Shown here piece after piece: positions 48,583-60,305 of a stretch of 64,000 nt of DNA. Origin of the DNA: Trileptium ribeirensis (taxonomy: Eukaryota; Nematoda; Enoplea; Enoplida; Thoracostomopsidae). Both the position numbers and the translations under genes were made by a program. The notes under the pieces are model-generated. The model searched no databases, had not been told where the DNA came from, and saw only the letters and a list, made by a program, of their open reading frames with translations. Position 1 is the first letter of the stretch; every line of letters starts with the position of its first letter. Location of the stretch: the NCBI GenBank assembly GCA_030248225.1, contig JASANE010016153.1, positions 1-64,000 of the forward strand, given 5' to 3'.

Positions 48583-49107
48583 ATCGACGAATGGCGGCAT
48601 TGGAACAACACCCAAAAAACGTGTATGGTTCTCGCATTCGGCGAAAGGGTTCGGGCTTGGTATGAACGATTTGGAACACAACTCGGGGATGCTTTGGAAA
48701 CAGTACGTCGCACATTGGAGGAACTGGACATCCAGATTCGTCTTTTACAGGAGCCTGTGATGCATAATCATCCGGAGCGGAACCAGTGGTTGAATATCGC
48801 CAATCGCCGACGTGCGCGCCTCGAGCCTTTCTGGGAACAGCATCAACGCCAGTTTCATCGCTTCTTTGCCGCACAAGTCGATGCTGCGGACAATCGTATG
48901 CGTCGTCTATATGCGGGATATCGATCTTGCTTATCGAGCTTCGGTGCCCCACCCTATTGGGCGCTTGAACATTATCTGCAGCCAATTAGTTGTCTACCCA
49001 ATCAAATTCAGCGTATCAATCAAAACGATTTCAGCATATTTGCATCTCTTGATCAACCGTTACCCGAGATGCCTAGTGCTGAATGGGGCGTCTACAATCA
49101 TCAATAA
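48583..49107 (+). pseudogene. C-terminal part of ORF3, separated by frame changes
   Basis: Between 48550 and 48640 the sensible reading moves through another frame (QSERMNRRMAALEQHPKN) and then back to the frame 48625-49107. That segment encodes 160 residues: a charged helical segment (ERVRAWYERFGTQLGDALET), QFHRFFAAQVDAADNRMRRL, and a Pro-rich end. The stop is at 49105-49107. No fold recognised. It was probably continuous with ORF3 before two small indels, or is a separate downstream protein. Confidence 0.5.
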
Positions 49108-50460
49108 ATAACAAAATGCTAGTAGCAATAATAACTTGTAATTATTAATGATTATATTCCGGATTTGACTTTCGCCATAATAACAATTCTCAACAATTTA
49201 CTTTATATAGACGATAAACAATGTGCCATGGATATTATATTGCTTTATTGTGTCCTGAAAAAGAAAAAAATGAAGAATATGAACATTTCTTGTGATGAAC
49301 CAAAGTTATATTTTTATAGTCATTAGTAACATTGCCTATATTTCTTGTATATTTATGTTGGATACATACAATTTAGTAATTATATGGTAATGTGAATATG
49401 CTGCTGTGAGATCCTATGACTAAAAGTATTAGACCTACACAAGGGTAAACTTTCAACACGGAATTTTTAACAGATTTCACTTTATAGAAAAATTACTGAA
49501 TCTTTTCTTTATTTCAAAATAACCTAAAGCTAAACACCCGGTTCCGCTTTAGGGAACGAAAACTGGATTTCCATTTAAGATCATACGGAATTTTAATTTA
49601 TTACAGATTCAGACTAATTAATTTCTCAAGAAAATTTGTGTGGGAATTTTCGCAAACCTATCAATTTCCACATTATAATTTCTTCGGAGTTATAAAACTT
49701 ATAAAAACTTACGATATCTTCATAGCAAATTTCAATAGATACCTACCTCTCTACTATTGTGTCGAGCTTGGATACGGGGATATGTTACATTTTGTGCTTA
49801 TTGCGTTGTGCTTTGATATTTACATCATGTCTTATAATATGCTATATGTTATAATGTAGTCTTGCTTAAGTTGATCTGTACAACTTTCGGGCTAAACAGA
49901 GTAATAGTCGCAATATTATTTTTCCACTAAATTTAACTCATAAGTTACAACGGGGTTTACAGAACCAATTTCTTTTAATACCTTTCATTAAAATTTTTAT
50001 GGCTATATGAGTATTTTCTATATTTCAGCTAAAAGGTTTTGGAACCAGTAGACAAAAATCTCAATTTCTTTCATTTAATTTCATATAGCTTTATATCATT
50101 GATCCGTGTAATTATTTTGCATCATTTGATATCCAATGTAACGTTATATCCAACCATTTATGCTAGTTAACTATATATATACGGTGTGTAATATGTTGCT
50201 CAGTATTAATCTTTTACTGCCATAATATTTTACTTATGTTCGCATTGATAATATGTTGTATTACCTTATAATCATTTTATTGATGTTTTATATGACTAAT
50301 GTTATTATGATGTCATTTAAATGTGTATATAAAATGCTGTTACAATCTGATACTAATATATGGATTTTATATATAAAAATTCCTCTTCATGTAGAAGTGA
50401 GAATTTTAAATACAAGTTTGACCTGCTCCCTAGATCATATACTCAACAGGGACGTTGAGG
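49108..50460. other. AT-rich 3' untranslated part of the Ty3 internal region
   Basis: About 1.35 kb with no supportable ORF, about 70% A+T by eye, between ORF3 and the polypurine tract. It includes runs such as ATATATATA near 50170-50190 and many TTATAT blocks. Confidence 0.5.
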
Positions 50461-50476
50461 AATCGGGTCCGGGGGA
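50461..50476 (+). promoter_or_regulatory. polypurine tract before the 3' LTR
   Basis: GAGGAATCGGGTCCGGGGGA directly precedes the TGTCAAC of the 3' LTR. The G-rich run ending one base before the LTR is the expected plus-strand primer site, although two pyrimidines interrupt it. Confidence 0.65.
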
Positions 50477-50739
50477 TGTCAACTTTTGGGCAGGTCCAAC
50501 CTTGTATTTACCCTTCTTTCTAGACAATATTTAATAGGTTTTGAGATAATTACCAAAATCATACCAATTTCATTATACTCCCATGGGGGATATCCATTCT
50601 CCCACCCACAGGGGTGACTCCTATATCTATCTCCGAGGGTGAAAAAATTATCCCAATTACATATTATATTCTTCATTTCCTACTCCCTATCGATATATTA
50701 CCTCTAAAATATGACTCGGAATCCATAATTTCACAAATT

Positions 50740-50750
50740 TCATTATTTCT
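50740..50750. repeat. target site duplication of nested LINE, left
   Basis: TCATTATTTCT occurs here and at 53429-53439, and only once at the matching position of the intact 5' LTR (about 33199-33209). Confidence 0.88.
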
Positions 50751-53257
50751 ACCAAAATTACGTCATCTAAAAGTTCTATACTGCTAGTATGTGTATACAG
50801 AGCTCCCACGTCACCCATTGAAAATGATAGGAAGCTCTGCAATTTCCTGTGTTCGTTAGCATCTGAAAATCCATATTGGTTGACATGTATCTGCGGTGAT
50901 TTCAATTTTCCTGAAATCGATTGGAAACACTATAGATGGCCATCATCAGCTGACTTTTTTATGGATAGTGTTATTGCTGCTGGACTAACACAGTATGTTT
51001 TGTCGAGCACTAGAGGTGTGAACATTCTTGACTTAGTTTTCGTCGATCTAGAAAATGCAATTTCAGGCGTGGATGTTATTGCTCCACTCAGCTCATCTGA
51101 TCATAACTGCTTGAAATTTTGTCTTACATTCAAAGCAGTCCTCCAGTCGGCTTCAGTAAAAGAGAAATTAGTGAGAGATAGGCGAAACGCCCACTGGGAC
51201 GATATATGTGCAAGTCTTAGCGATACTAACTGGAGCGCTATATTTGACAGTAACGATCCATCTTTGGTGTGGTCCAGGTTTGCGCTCAAAGTAAACACTG
51301 TTATTGAGCGTTTTGTCCCTCTAAAAAGTAGCAAAAGTAGACGGAAACCTGTTTGGGCCGACGCGTCATGCTGGCGGGCATTAGTTCGCAAACACAATGC
51401 TTTTCGTAGGTTTAAGCGGTCAAACTCGGACAATGCATGGCGACCATATGTTCAAAAGAAACATATCGCAGATTTCGAAGTCGAAGCCTCCGTAAAGCGT
51501 TTTGAAAGAAAGCTTGCAGAAAATATCGATAAAGATAGAAAGTCATTTTTCAATTATGCGTTAAAACGTAACAAGCTACCACCAGTTGTTGGACCTATGG
51601 AAAAATCAGATGGTACCCTTTCATCGTCCCCGACAGAGGATTGCATTATCTTCAACGACTACTTCATGTCTGTCTTCAATGAACAAACTTTTGTAGCCCC
51701 CAAAGTTATTTATAGAACAAATGCCCGCATGACTTCCGTTGAGGTTTCTCCTGATATCGTTTTTGATATACTTCGTAAACTTAAGCCTTCTGCGGCTCCC
51801 GGACTGGATGGCATCTCAAATTACTTTCTCGCCAATACGAAACATATAATTTCATCCCCTCTCGCGCGTCTTTTTGAACTTTCTCTGTCTTCAGGGACAT
51901 TCCCACTGCAGTGGCTTGAATCTAAAGTAGTTCCTATTTTCAAAGGAAGTGGAGATCGCACTAGATGCCAAAATTTTAGACCTATTTCTCTGACGTCTTC
52001 AACAAGTAAAGTTCTTGAATCTGTGGTACGCAGTTCTTTGGTTCGTTATTTACTTAGAAACAATTTAATCTACGACAGCCAGCACGGATTTAGGTCAAAC
52101 AGGTCAACTACTACACAATTATTAGACTTTGTTAATTTTGCTTCCAGAGTCGTAGATTCCAATGACTGGCTAGACGTCGTCTACGTAGACTTTAAAAAAG
52201 CTTTCGACAAAATTAGTTTGCCCGCTCTGCTGCACAAGCTAGAATGTTACGGTATCGCCGGAAGTCTTTTGGCTTGGTTCCGCAGCTATTTGTTCGGTCG
52301 TAAACAGTCCGTGTTTGTTAATGCCTCATGTTCACCTTGGTGTTCCGTTCGAAGCGGTGTCCCGCAGGGCTCCGTTCTCGGCCCAACTCTATTTCTACTC
52401 TTTGTGAACGACATTGACGAGTACGTATCATGCGCAATTTATAAATATGCCGATGATCTTCGATTAGCACGCCGTGTGTTACGCTATGAGCCATCGCTTG
52501 ACCACGATGCCTTTCAATATGACCTAGATAGTTTGACTGAATACTGTCACGAATGGTCTGTTGCTATAAATGAGCTTAAGTCATTTGTAATGCATTGTGG
52601 CTTCGGTAATCCCTGTGCTGCCTACGCTCTGGATAGTAATTTACTGCCTACTACAGCTACGGAAAAAGATTTGGGAGTAATTGTGTCAAATGACTTGAAG
52701 TTTTCTGTCCACTGTGCTTTCGTAGCCGCAAAGGCTCGCCGTATCATTTTTCTTTTACGTCGCACTATCCAACATTGGTCGAAATTCATCTGGCTTCATC
52801 TATATCGTTCGGTTGTTCGTCCTCATGTAGAATACGCAGTAAACGTTTGGTGCCCTCATTATGAGCGAGACATAATTGTGATTGAGAAAGTTCAACGACT
52901 AGCCACCAAATTACTACCTGGTTTACGGCATCTTCCATACGAGGATAGGTTGTCTTATCTGGGAATACAAACACTGGAATGCAGACGACTCAGAAGTGAC
53001 CTGATCTTGCTTTACAAATTTGCTACGGCCATGTAGACGTGGATATTCAGAAATACTTCGTCCCCGGGTTTGCGGATACACGAGGACACCACCTTAAGCT
53101 TGAAACACCCGACATAGCTCGCCATGATGTCCGCAGATTCTCTTTCTCGCATCGAATAGTACGGTTTTGGAATTCACTCCCAACCGATGTAGTGTCAGCG
53201 CCTTCACTGTCATCGTTCAAAGCCAGACTTCATGCCTCAAATGTCTTGCCTGCATAA
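50751..53257 (+). pseudogene. LINE ORF2: AP-type endonuclease (C-terminal part) and reverse transcriptase
   Basis: The endonuclease remainder shows VCVYRAP, CGDFNFPEIDW and SSSDHNCL, the Asp-Asn and Ser-Asp-His motifs of APE-type LINE nucleases. The reverse transcriptase shows LKPSAAPGLDGISNYF, FRPISLTSS, HGFRSNRSTTTQLL, VYVDFKKAFDKI, GVPQGSVLGPTLFLL and KYADD. The C-terminus (RFWNSLPTDVVSAPSLSSFK) is typical of CR1/Jockey-group LINEs. A one-base deletion near 53030 moves the last ~75 codons (53039-53257) to another frame, so the copy is defective as well as truncated. It makes the nick and copies LINE RNA at the target. Confidence 0.9.
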
Positions 53258-53428
53258 TTACTATTATTTTGTTTCAATGCCCAATCTTGTCTCGCTCCAA
53301 GGCGAGGCATATCTCCTTCCATTGACGGTTCCGAACATATGTTGCCTAATTGCTATGTCACAGTACCATTGGAAGGAAGAAATGGTACGTAAATGGTACG
53401 TAAAATACCATTTTTTGTCCATGTTTCA
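50751..53428 (+). mobile_element. 5'-truncated CR1/Jockey-like LINE nested in the 3' LTR
   Basis: 2,678 bp bounded by an 11-bp duplication. The coding frame is already open at the first LINE base, so the 5' end (ORF1 and the start of the endonuclease) is missing, the usual result of incomplete reverse transcription. After the ORF are about 170 bases of 3' UTR, ending near a short repeated ATGGTACGTAA motif. It is younger than the Ty3 insertion. Confidence 0.9.
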
Positions 53429-53439
53429 TCATTATTTCT
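53429..53439. repeat. target site duplication of nested LINE, right
   Basis: Second copy of TCATTATTTCT; the LTR sequence TCCCGGTGGGG resumes immediately after it. Confidence 0.88.
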
Positions 53440-53872
53440 TCCCGGTGGGGTAAACTACCTCTCAGCCCCGACTGGGTGATACCTTTCCCCACACGGGCAA
53501 CAACCTTATTTCGCTATTATTCCATCTTTATTAAGTTCAGAATCCCCTAATTTCTATTATTTTGCCCCAATTCTAAGATTTCGATATTTAACTTTTTCTA
53601 ACTTTGCACGACTACTCCTTAAACCTTTAAAACTATCCAACGGGGTTCCTCGCATTCACTCCCCTCCGGAAATATACTCAGCCCCTGCGGGATACCCCTA
53701 TATGACCCTATTCCTAACTCAAAACTCTCCCAAAATTCCCTGAAAATTTGGAACATATTATTATTAAAATATATATTATTATTAAATAAATTTAGTCGTC
53801 ATTCTGCATCGTAACGGTAGTTATCTGACTGGCATAAATTATTATTGTTTCGGACGACGTGTATATATCAGT

Positions 53873-54328
53873 GTGTATGTGGGCGACAAACGACAGGATT
53901 TATTGTTGTTGTTATCCGTTTTATTTTACTACGAGTTTTTGTTCTTTTTCATATATAATTTTCTTTTGTTTACCGGGTTTCCCTTACTTCTGTATTATGG
54001 TACTGGTTGTCGTCACAGCGGTGGCGTTGTTTCTATATTTACTATTTCCCGGTTTTCCCAGGTGCGTCGTACCGTTCTATCTACGGTTCACGCCCAATTG
54101 AGTACTTTTGTAAAAACTGTTCTTGTGTTTCTCATACTTTTAGGTTCCGGTTTGCTGACACACTTTGGAGTGTTAGGTTATGTTGTCACTAGGGCCCACA
54201 CACATTTAATTAGGATGGCCGTACTTTTACATATCGCTAGACATAGGATACAGTGGCGTAACAGGAGGTTACCCCACTTTTCTGAACCCTGCCGAGGAGG
54301 CGGGTGCGCTAGACAGAGTAAGTCCTAG
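53873..54328 (+). CDS. hydrophobic ORF within the 3' LTR (151 codons)
   Basis: Copy of the frame at 33638-34093, intact, with VRRTV in place of VCRTV and MAVLL in place of MAALL. As with the other copy, a membrane-like hydrophobic half precedes a basic end, and a GTAAGT donor-like site overlaps the end. Coding status is uncertain. Confidence 0.3.
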   Translation: MYVGDKRQDLLLLLSVLFYYEFLFFFIYNFLLFTGFPLLLYYGTGCRHSGGVVSIFTISRFSQVRRTVLSTVHAQLSTFVKTVLVFLILLGSGLLTHFGVLGYVVTRAHTHLIRMAVLLHIARHRIQWRNRRLPHFSEPCRGGGCARQSKS

Positions 54329-56800
54329 CCGGGTATAAGGCAGAACAGAAAGAGGGCAGCCCATTCCTTAAACGGGAACCTCTGGGTGGGATTGGTCTTT
54401 CTCCCTTTCCGGCACCTTTTTACCACCCGTTGGACCCCAGGCTGTCACAACATGGGCTGCTCTATCGTCGAAGGCTGTGACATTGTAAACATTCTCTGGG
54501 GTGGGACATAGTTGTCGGAACTATGTCTTCGCGCAAGCCTCGCCTAGGGGTTGTCCAATGCACAGGCCGGGGAAATTTTACGCTTAGGGGGCTTGGCAGT
54601 TATGGGCCAACACCCACGTTCTATTTAGGGAAAATCCTGTGTCACTTGTCCCTTCACACTAACACTAACACTTCAAATTCCTTAGTTTTTTAGGGTCACG
54701 AACCCCACGAACATTCCAGGTAATGTTACGATCGAAGGTACATGTATCCGAACCCCACGAACATTCCAGGTAATGTTACGATCGAAGGTACATGTATCCT
54801 AAAATGCATGATCGCACTTAGTTTGTTCGTACGAATCATATATATATCTATGTAAAATCTGTAAAAACTGTTACAGAAGATTTGGTTACACGGTTCGGAC
54901 CTATCGGCTATTACTATTACCCAATATTTGGGGAAGCTTGTTATTGTTGTTATACCTGGTGCATAACGCCGGGATTGTGTTAAGTTTTGCTGTACAATCT
55001 TGTGATGTTTTCTAACAGTGTTACCAAATAATCTTTAAACTTTCCAGCTAACCTCGGGTAATAAAATTTCTACTATACGGCTGTGTGTTGTCTGGACGGC
55101 AGGAGCTTATGGTTTTGTTTTTTTTTTCATTTTACTTGTAGTTTACTGGATGTTACTTATAAATGACTGGATGGTGCGGGTCGCCAATATGTGCGCTAGT
55201 CTTTGTAAAGTACTCAATGTGGCAGGGCCACACTATCTCTCTAGTACCTGTTCACTCAACATTTGGGTGGTAATATTGGATAACTTGTTAACAAATGCCC
55301 TTGTTTTAACGGATCGTGTCTAGCTACTTTAGCATATTTACCTTTCTTTATTTTCAGACGACCTGTAAATATTTATAGCTTTAGCGTTCTGGTGCAATCT
55401 TTCGACATTAATATTACGATCTCTAAAGGTAACACACAGGTCTTTATTTTATGTAGCACATAGTTGTCCCAGGTAACGGAATTTTCCAGCACTGATAGGA
55501 CAAAATAACAATCTTATGGGAAGTCCCTTCCAGCTCCAGTCTGTGTCTCAACTCTGGCCGCTTGTCGAGCTGAGACAGAGCTTGGATGCCTTCAGAACTA
55601 ATATAGTTCAATCCTCCCCTTGTTTAACCACCCATGATAAAATTTCTTAATTCAAATCCTCCAGTTTTACTTGTCGAAATTTATGCTAAAATTTATTTAA
55701 ATTTTATTCACTACGCACTACCGGACGGTTACACGAACTCTTCGCCGTAGTGACATTTTGCATCGAAACTTTGAATATTAGATCCAGAACCTGTGTTCTC
55801 AGGCACGTTCTGCTGGATGCTAAACTTAGGGGTGTACTAGCCTACATGTGCGCGGTACCATCACATCAAACCATATAGGAAACCCTTAAATAAATTATCG
55901 TTTTAATTCGCAATATTGTAATTTTGTTTTTTTTCTTTTCCAACTTTCAAACTTTTTCCCAACTTTTTTTAACCAGGTCTTAAATTTATTCGTTTTCACA
56001 ATTCAAACTCTTGCAAAAGTTTTACTTAATATCCTGACTTATTCGTTTCAAAGTTTTACCAATGCACCATGGCCTGTTATCCGAACTTGCCAGGGTACAA
56101 ACGTTGATGGGCTAAGTTCTCATATTCGCCAACGTTAGTTAAAATTCTCATGTTTAATTTTGAAATTCACTAGTTCCATTTAGGCTCTTCTAGCATTAGT
56201 TCATTACCCACGGCACGTTCTTCGAACCCACCAGGGTACAATCAATATCAGCACGGATATACGATCCTGCTAACCGAAATTTCACTTAGCATTAGCTCAA
56301 TTCTAAAGCTGTTACGGCTGAACGGGTGCCAAGTGCACAACTTCAGTCCATAACTAAAAGCCCAATTTTCATTCCAGAGCAATTTATTGTTCAATACAAC
56401 CATGGTCTAAGTCTGCTTAGTTTGCAAAACATAATTGGTAATCAACTTGAATTGGCTACCCAGTTGTCTGCTTTGATTTTTATACGTTCATACGGCCTAC
56501 TTAATTTAGTTCACAATCGAGTACCGGCCATTGACCTAAACTCGATATCCCTGCCCGGGACAATGACATGTCTACCACTTGGAACTCGCGCAACTCTTAT
56601 TCAGTGATAAAGGGTATCTCCGATCGCTGGTAGACCGGTCTATCCCTTGGTGGCTCCTACCCCTTTTTCTTGATTTCACTTCTTTTTGGGCTATTCTCGA
56701 ACTCGCTTTTTGCTTCCACCCCTTTCCGTCTGGCCACCATTGGAGATGTCGGTTGCGTTTTGGTAAGAAACGTGCCGCGGAGAAGGCCGATAAACTCACA

Positions 56801-56805
56801 GTACA
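56801..56805. repeat. target site duplication GTACA, right of giant Ty3 element
   Basis: Second copy of the 5-base target duplication directly after the 3' LTR. Confidence 0.93.
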
Positions 56806-58317
56806 TAATAACTGAATAAGGATACTTAATTGTGCCGTTGCTCATAATTTCCGGTACTCTGGCTATTTGTTTCACTCTATCCTGTAAAAGCCAATCCACA
56901 GCTCCGCGTATTCTTTACGCTCAGTATAAGACGGTTACGTAACGAAATACTACCAATGAAACCCGAGTATATGCGTTTCCTGATTTAGAATTGCTCGTCC
57001 ACTGGGCTAAGGGCCGAGTGTAAGCACCTTTACGGATGGCCAGTTACCGCAGTATGATCAGACAAGAGGCCTCAATAGTCTCCTTCAGCTTACGCAAGGT
57101 TTCTCCCAACACACTAAACCATGATAAAACAAAAATTGAAAACAATATTGTAGCTAAGTAACTAATTTAATAAGTAATAAAACAATAAGTTCCAGGTAAT
57201 GCTCAACTCTTCTAGAAGCAGGTACTGCATTCGCCGCGATCTAAACCAAGACTCCCTAAAATGAAAAATTGAAAGTAAACTTAGACATAGCTAATAATTA
57301 AAACCAATGGAAAAATATGCAAATTAGGACTAGGACTTAGATAAAATTTGTACAATTTTAGATTTTAAATTTGAACAAATTTATGGGACCCATATAATAG
57401 AGAAAAAAGTAAAAAATTGGATTTTAAACCCCGGGAACCCTTGGTAGCCTACTAAACCCCTCTATTTAAACAATATGTTATATATAACCTATTAGCTATC
57501 TATTTATGTATATTTATAACCAAATCATTATAATGTGAATTAAACATTTTTAAATATTATTTATATATTATAACATTAAACATACAGTGGTCACCTATAA
57601 TAAATAATTTAAGTAATATTTGATTTAATTATTTGTACTTTTATACTATATTATTCATATTTTTCACCAAATTCAAAAAATTCGAAATTTTTCCTGTAAA
57701 ACTGTCTTGCATCTCATTTTCCCAAAATTTCCAATTCCCTTTTCATTTCATTAAAACATACCGTACCCCATTTATTTATTTAACCCACTGCAATTTGTTT
57801 CATATTGTTGACTAAATTAACTTCTTGTCTTTAAGCAAGGACACCTGGTGTGCCGTAATCTATAATCAGAGATATGAGAAATAATAACGCAAAAATGCAT
57901 TACCTTGTGACAATTTATCATCAATACTTTACTATTATCTAAATATAGTTGTAGGGTCTGGCTCGGCCCAAACAAATGTCACACTGGCACACCGCGACAA
58001 ACTGTGACAAAATTTGGCCCTGCTGTACACATCTTAAGGTAAATGATGCATTACAACCACAATAAAATGTGACATCGTAAAATGATTAAATTGATTGTAA
58101 TTTACATTAGGCTAGCACTTATGCTAGATTCATTACATAGTAGAACGGCTAGTACCGTACAATTTTAACTACGTTCAAGCAGCTACGACAGGAAACATTT
58201 AATCTAGCTGTCGAAGCTTTATATACGCTGATTAATCCAGCGGATTTTCTACAATAAGCTAAAATTTTAAATAAATTTAGCATGAATTTAAAGGAAAAAT
58301 CCACTCGGTACTTATGG
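56806..58317. other. intergenic, AT-rich, nothing recognised
   Basis: No coding signal. 57420-57830 is very AT-rich with TATA-rich stretches. 57970-58030 has a short self-repeat around GTCACACTGGCACACC / TGTGACAAA. Confidence 0.4.
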
Positions 58318-58757
58318 GGGATTCACGTTATAATGTCCCCAACAGTTGGAACTTTTGTCCCCCTGTAGTATAGACTATACCGTAAAGACGGTGACAGTGA
58401 CACCCACACTATATAACAAAATATGAGGGTGTCGGGCACACCCCTAGATACCTCATTTTGGCAATGTAGTATTTCGGTGTTTTATGCTTGCCAATGCGGT
58501 ATTTCTAGGGTATCCTGTAGGCCCTATGTAAAATGACCCCACGGGGTGGCGGAAACCCTCAGCAAAACGAAAAAGCAACTACGGTTCATTGACACCGTCT
58601 GAAATAAGCCAAACTATTAGCTAGCTTTGTTTGAAATTTATTTGAAACTTTATTCAAAAACAAAGGGGTGTCTAAGACACCCTGTAGTCTAGGGTGTGCC
58701 TGCCACTGTGTGGGGTACATAAGTTCCAAGTGGTGGGGACATTATAACGTGAAACCC
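58318..58757. mobile_element. MITE-like element with ~45-bp terminal inverted repeats
   Basis: The left end GGG(A)TTCACGTTATAATGTCCCC...TTGGAACTTTTGTCCCC (58318-58362) is inverted at 58712-58757 (GGGGTACATAAGTTCCAA...GGGGACATTATAACGTGAAACCC), with about 85-90% match by eye. A second inner pair, AGTGACACCCACACT and GGTGTGCCTGCCACTGTGT, is also inverted. The interior is ~350 bases without an ORF. No target duplication is clear, so the superfamily is open. Confidence 0.78.
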
Positions 58758-59354
58758 GCATTACTGGTTTCTTATTACGAAATAAAACATTGCAATTTAA
58801 CATGCGTTTTTCAAAAAATAATCATGTTTTATGCTGAACATTGGTGATCACCAAAACTTTCTGGGGGTCCAGTTTATTACTGACCTACTATAGTTAGAAT
58901 GTACACTGGATTCTCCATTCGCTGAAATTTTGCCGGCGACTCTGACCTGTTTTGATATATATAGGAAAAGGTTGACCGCGAACGAAAATTTTCAGGGGCA
59001 CGATTGAAAGAGGGGGCACCGGAAAAATACCAGAGAAATGCACGGGGGGGTGGGGTACCAAAAAATGGATGGGCCTTTGAAGAGGCCAGACACATAAATA
59101 CATTTATACTTGTAAAATATAAACGTATAATTTTTTTATATTATTTTGATATACATTATCTCATATAAGATACATGTGTTTATTAAACATATATTCACAT
59201 GTTTGCCTTCGTTCTTTTTCTATTTAAATTAATTTTAATTTTTGTTTATTCATTTATCTCTTTTAGCCAGCGAATATTGCTAACACAATATTTTTCTTGT
59301 ATTTATTAAATACAATTATATTTAATAAATTTAAATTAAAATTTCATTTCAAAA
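58758..59354. other. intergenic, nothing recognised
   Basis: No supportable gene. The Pro-rich overlapping frames at 58877-59103 on the - strand come from G-rich sequence (GGGGGGGTGGGG near 59046). Confidence 0.4.
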
Positions 59355-59417
59355 TCATCCATAGCTCAAGGGTATGTTGCTTGCCTACCGAGCTGAAGCT
59401 CCCGATTTCAAAGCAGC
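59355..59417 (+). mobile_element. tRNA-like promoter of a SINE (+ strand)
   Basis: ATAGCTCAAGGGTATG fits an A box and CCCGATTTCAAAGC fits a weak B box with tRNA-like spacing (CTTGCCTACCGAGCTGAAGC between). It points towards the second tRNA-like sequence at 59608-59675. The 5' acceptor stem is not paired with a 3' strand, so it is not a tRNA gene. Confidence 0.45.
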
Positions 59418-59607
59418 CCAGCTTGTGAGTTTTTTCTCCCGACACTGTCGATTGTCAGTTCCACGTTCCAAATCCGAAACACCTAAATTTGAAAAAACCC
59501 ACTTCAGTTGAATGAGCGATTCTAACGATATCCCATGAATTAATGGAAGAAGTCCCTGAAAAAATACGAGGCAAGGGCACATTATCTAGCAGTGTTTTCA
59601 AATTTCA

Positions 59608-59675
59608 GACCCGGGGCTTGAACCAGGTGCCCCTGTGTCCCTAAACCACAATTTGATCCACTGAGCCATAGCGAC
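59608..59675 (-). mobile_element. tRNA-like promoter of a SINE (- strand)
   Basis: On the - strand, TATGGCTCAGTGGATCA (complement at 59654-59670) is a good A box and TGGTTCAAGCCCCGG (complement around 59611-59624) a good B box. The body would run leftwards into 59420-59600, overlapping the body of the + strand tRNA-like unit. Confidence 0.55.
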
Positions 59676-59679
59676 ATTA

Positions 59680-60305
59680 CTGTTATAAAGGCCCTTGCTG
59701 CTCCATTTCATTCAAAATATGCGTTTTATGCTATGTTACCCCTCAAAACTATTATTTAAACAACTATTATATCATTAATACCAACCTGTGTCAACGCTCC
59801 TCCAACAAACTATACAGGCTATTTCAAATGAAAATGTCAAAGGCATGTTTCAGTCGCCACGCGATATCAATGTGTTTTGAAAATTTTCCCCGCGCTTCCT
59901 GACATAATAACAATATAGCATAATTATCCACGTACATTTCTACTGCTCAACAACAGATTGCAAAATAATCCCTAATAACGTTTATCCGCTTCTCAAGACT
60001 CTTAACGAACTCATTTTATTATATTCAAATATGTTGTCCAGCTGTACTTTCTCTATGGTAATATTTTTTATGCACAACACCACTACATCGGACCTAAAAT
60101 ATCTCACACGCCTTTTTCCCTTTAAAATCTATATATTAAAACACACCCTCCTAATGCCAATTTATAAAATATCATATTTCTAAAATACTACTTAAAATTT
60201 TCTTACCACTGGAAGCTGAAATAAAATGTATATAGTACAAACAGTACAAATACTACCAGCTAAGCCCGATATTATATTTCCCAGTATCCAACAAAATTAA
60301 ACCAA
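59680..60305. other. intergenic, nothing recognised
   Basis: AT-rich, no ORF or clear repeat. Confidence 0.4.

Larger units (their letters stand above)
32935..56800 (+). mobile_element. giant Ty3/gypsy LTR retrotransposon (23.9 kb with nested LINE, 21.2 kb without)
   Basis: The boundaries are set by two near-identical ~3.6-kb direct repeats, starting TGTCAACTTTTGGG and ending AAACTCACA, and a perfect 5-bp duplication GTACA. The order of domains is Gag (CCHC), protease, reverse transcriptase, RNase H, integrase. RNase H before integrase places it in Ty3/gypsy (Metaviridae), not Copia. After pol there is a PHD-like finger and a further ~4.3-kb coding region. The LTRs differ by roughly 1% by eye, so insertion was recent in evolutionary terms, yet the coding region has one in-frame stop and several frame changes. 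Compared with typical Ty3 elements of 5-8 kb it is several times larger, comparable to plant Ogre and planarian Burro elements. Confidence 0.93.
50477..56800 (+). repeat. 3' LTR of giant Ty3 element, split by a nested LINE
   Basis: LTR parts 50477-50750 and 53440-56800 together give about 3,635 bp and match 32935-36557 with scattered substitutions and small indels, for example a 4-base CCCA addition near 50605 and a longer T run near 55120. The LINE interrupts it 274 bases from its start. Confidence 0.92.

Noticed and set aside
56326..56607. 93-codon frame in the 3' LTR and its relative at 36143-36364
   Set aside because: The frame differs in extent between the two LTR copies because of a one-base change, so it is not conserved as a protein.
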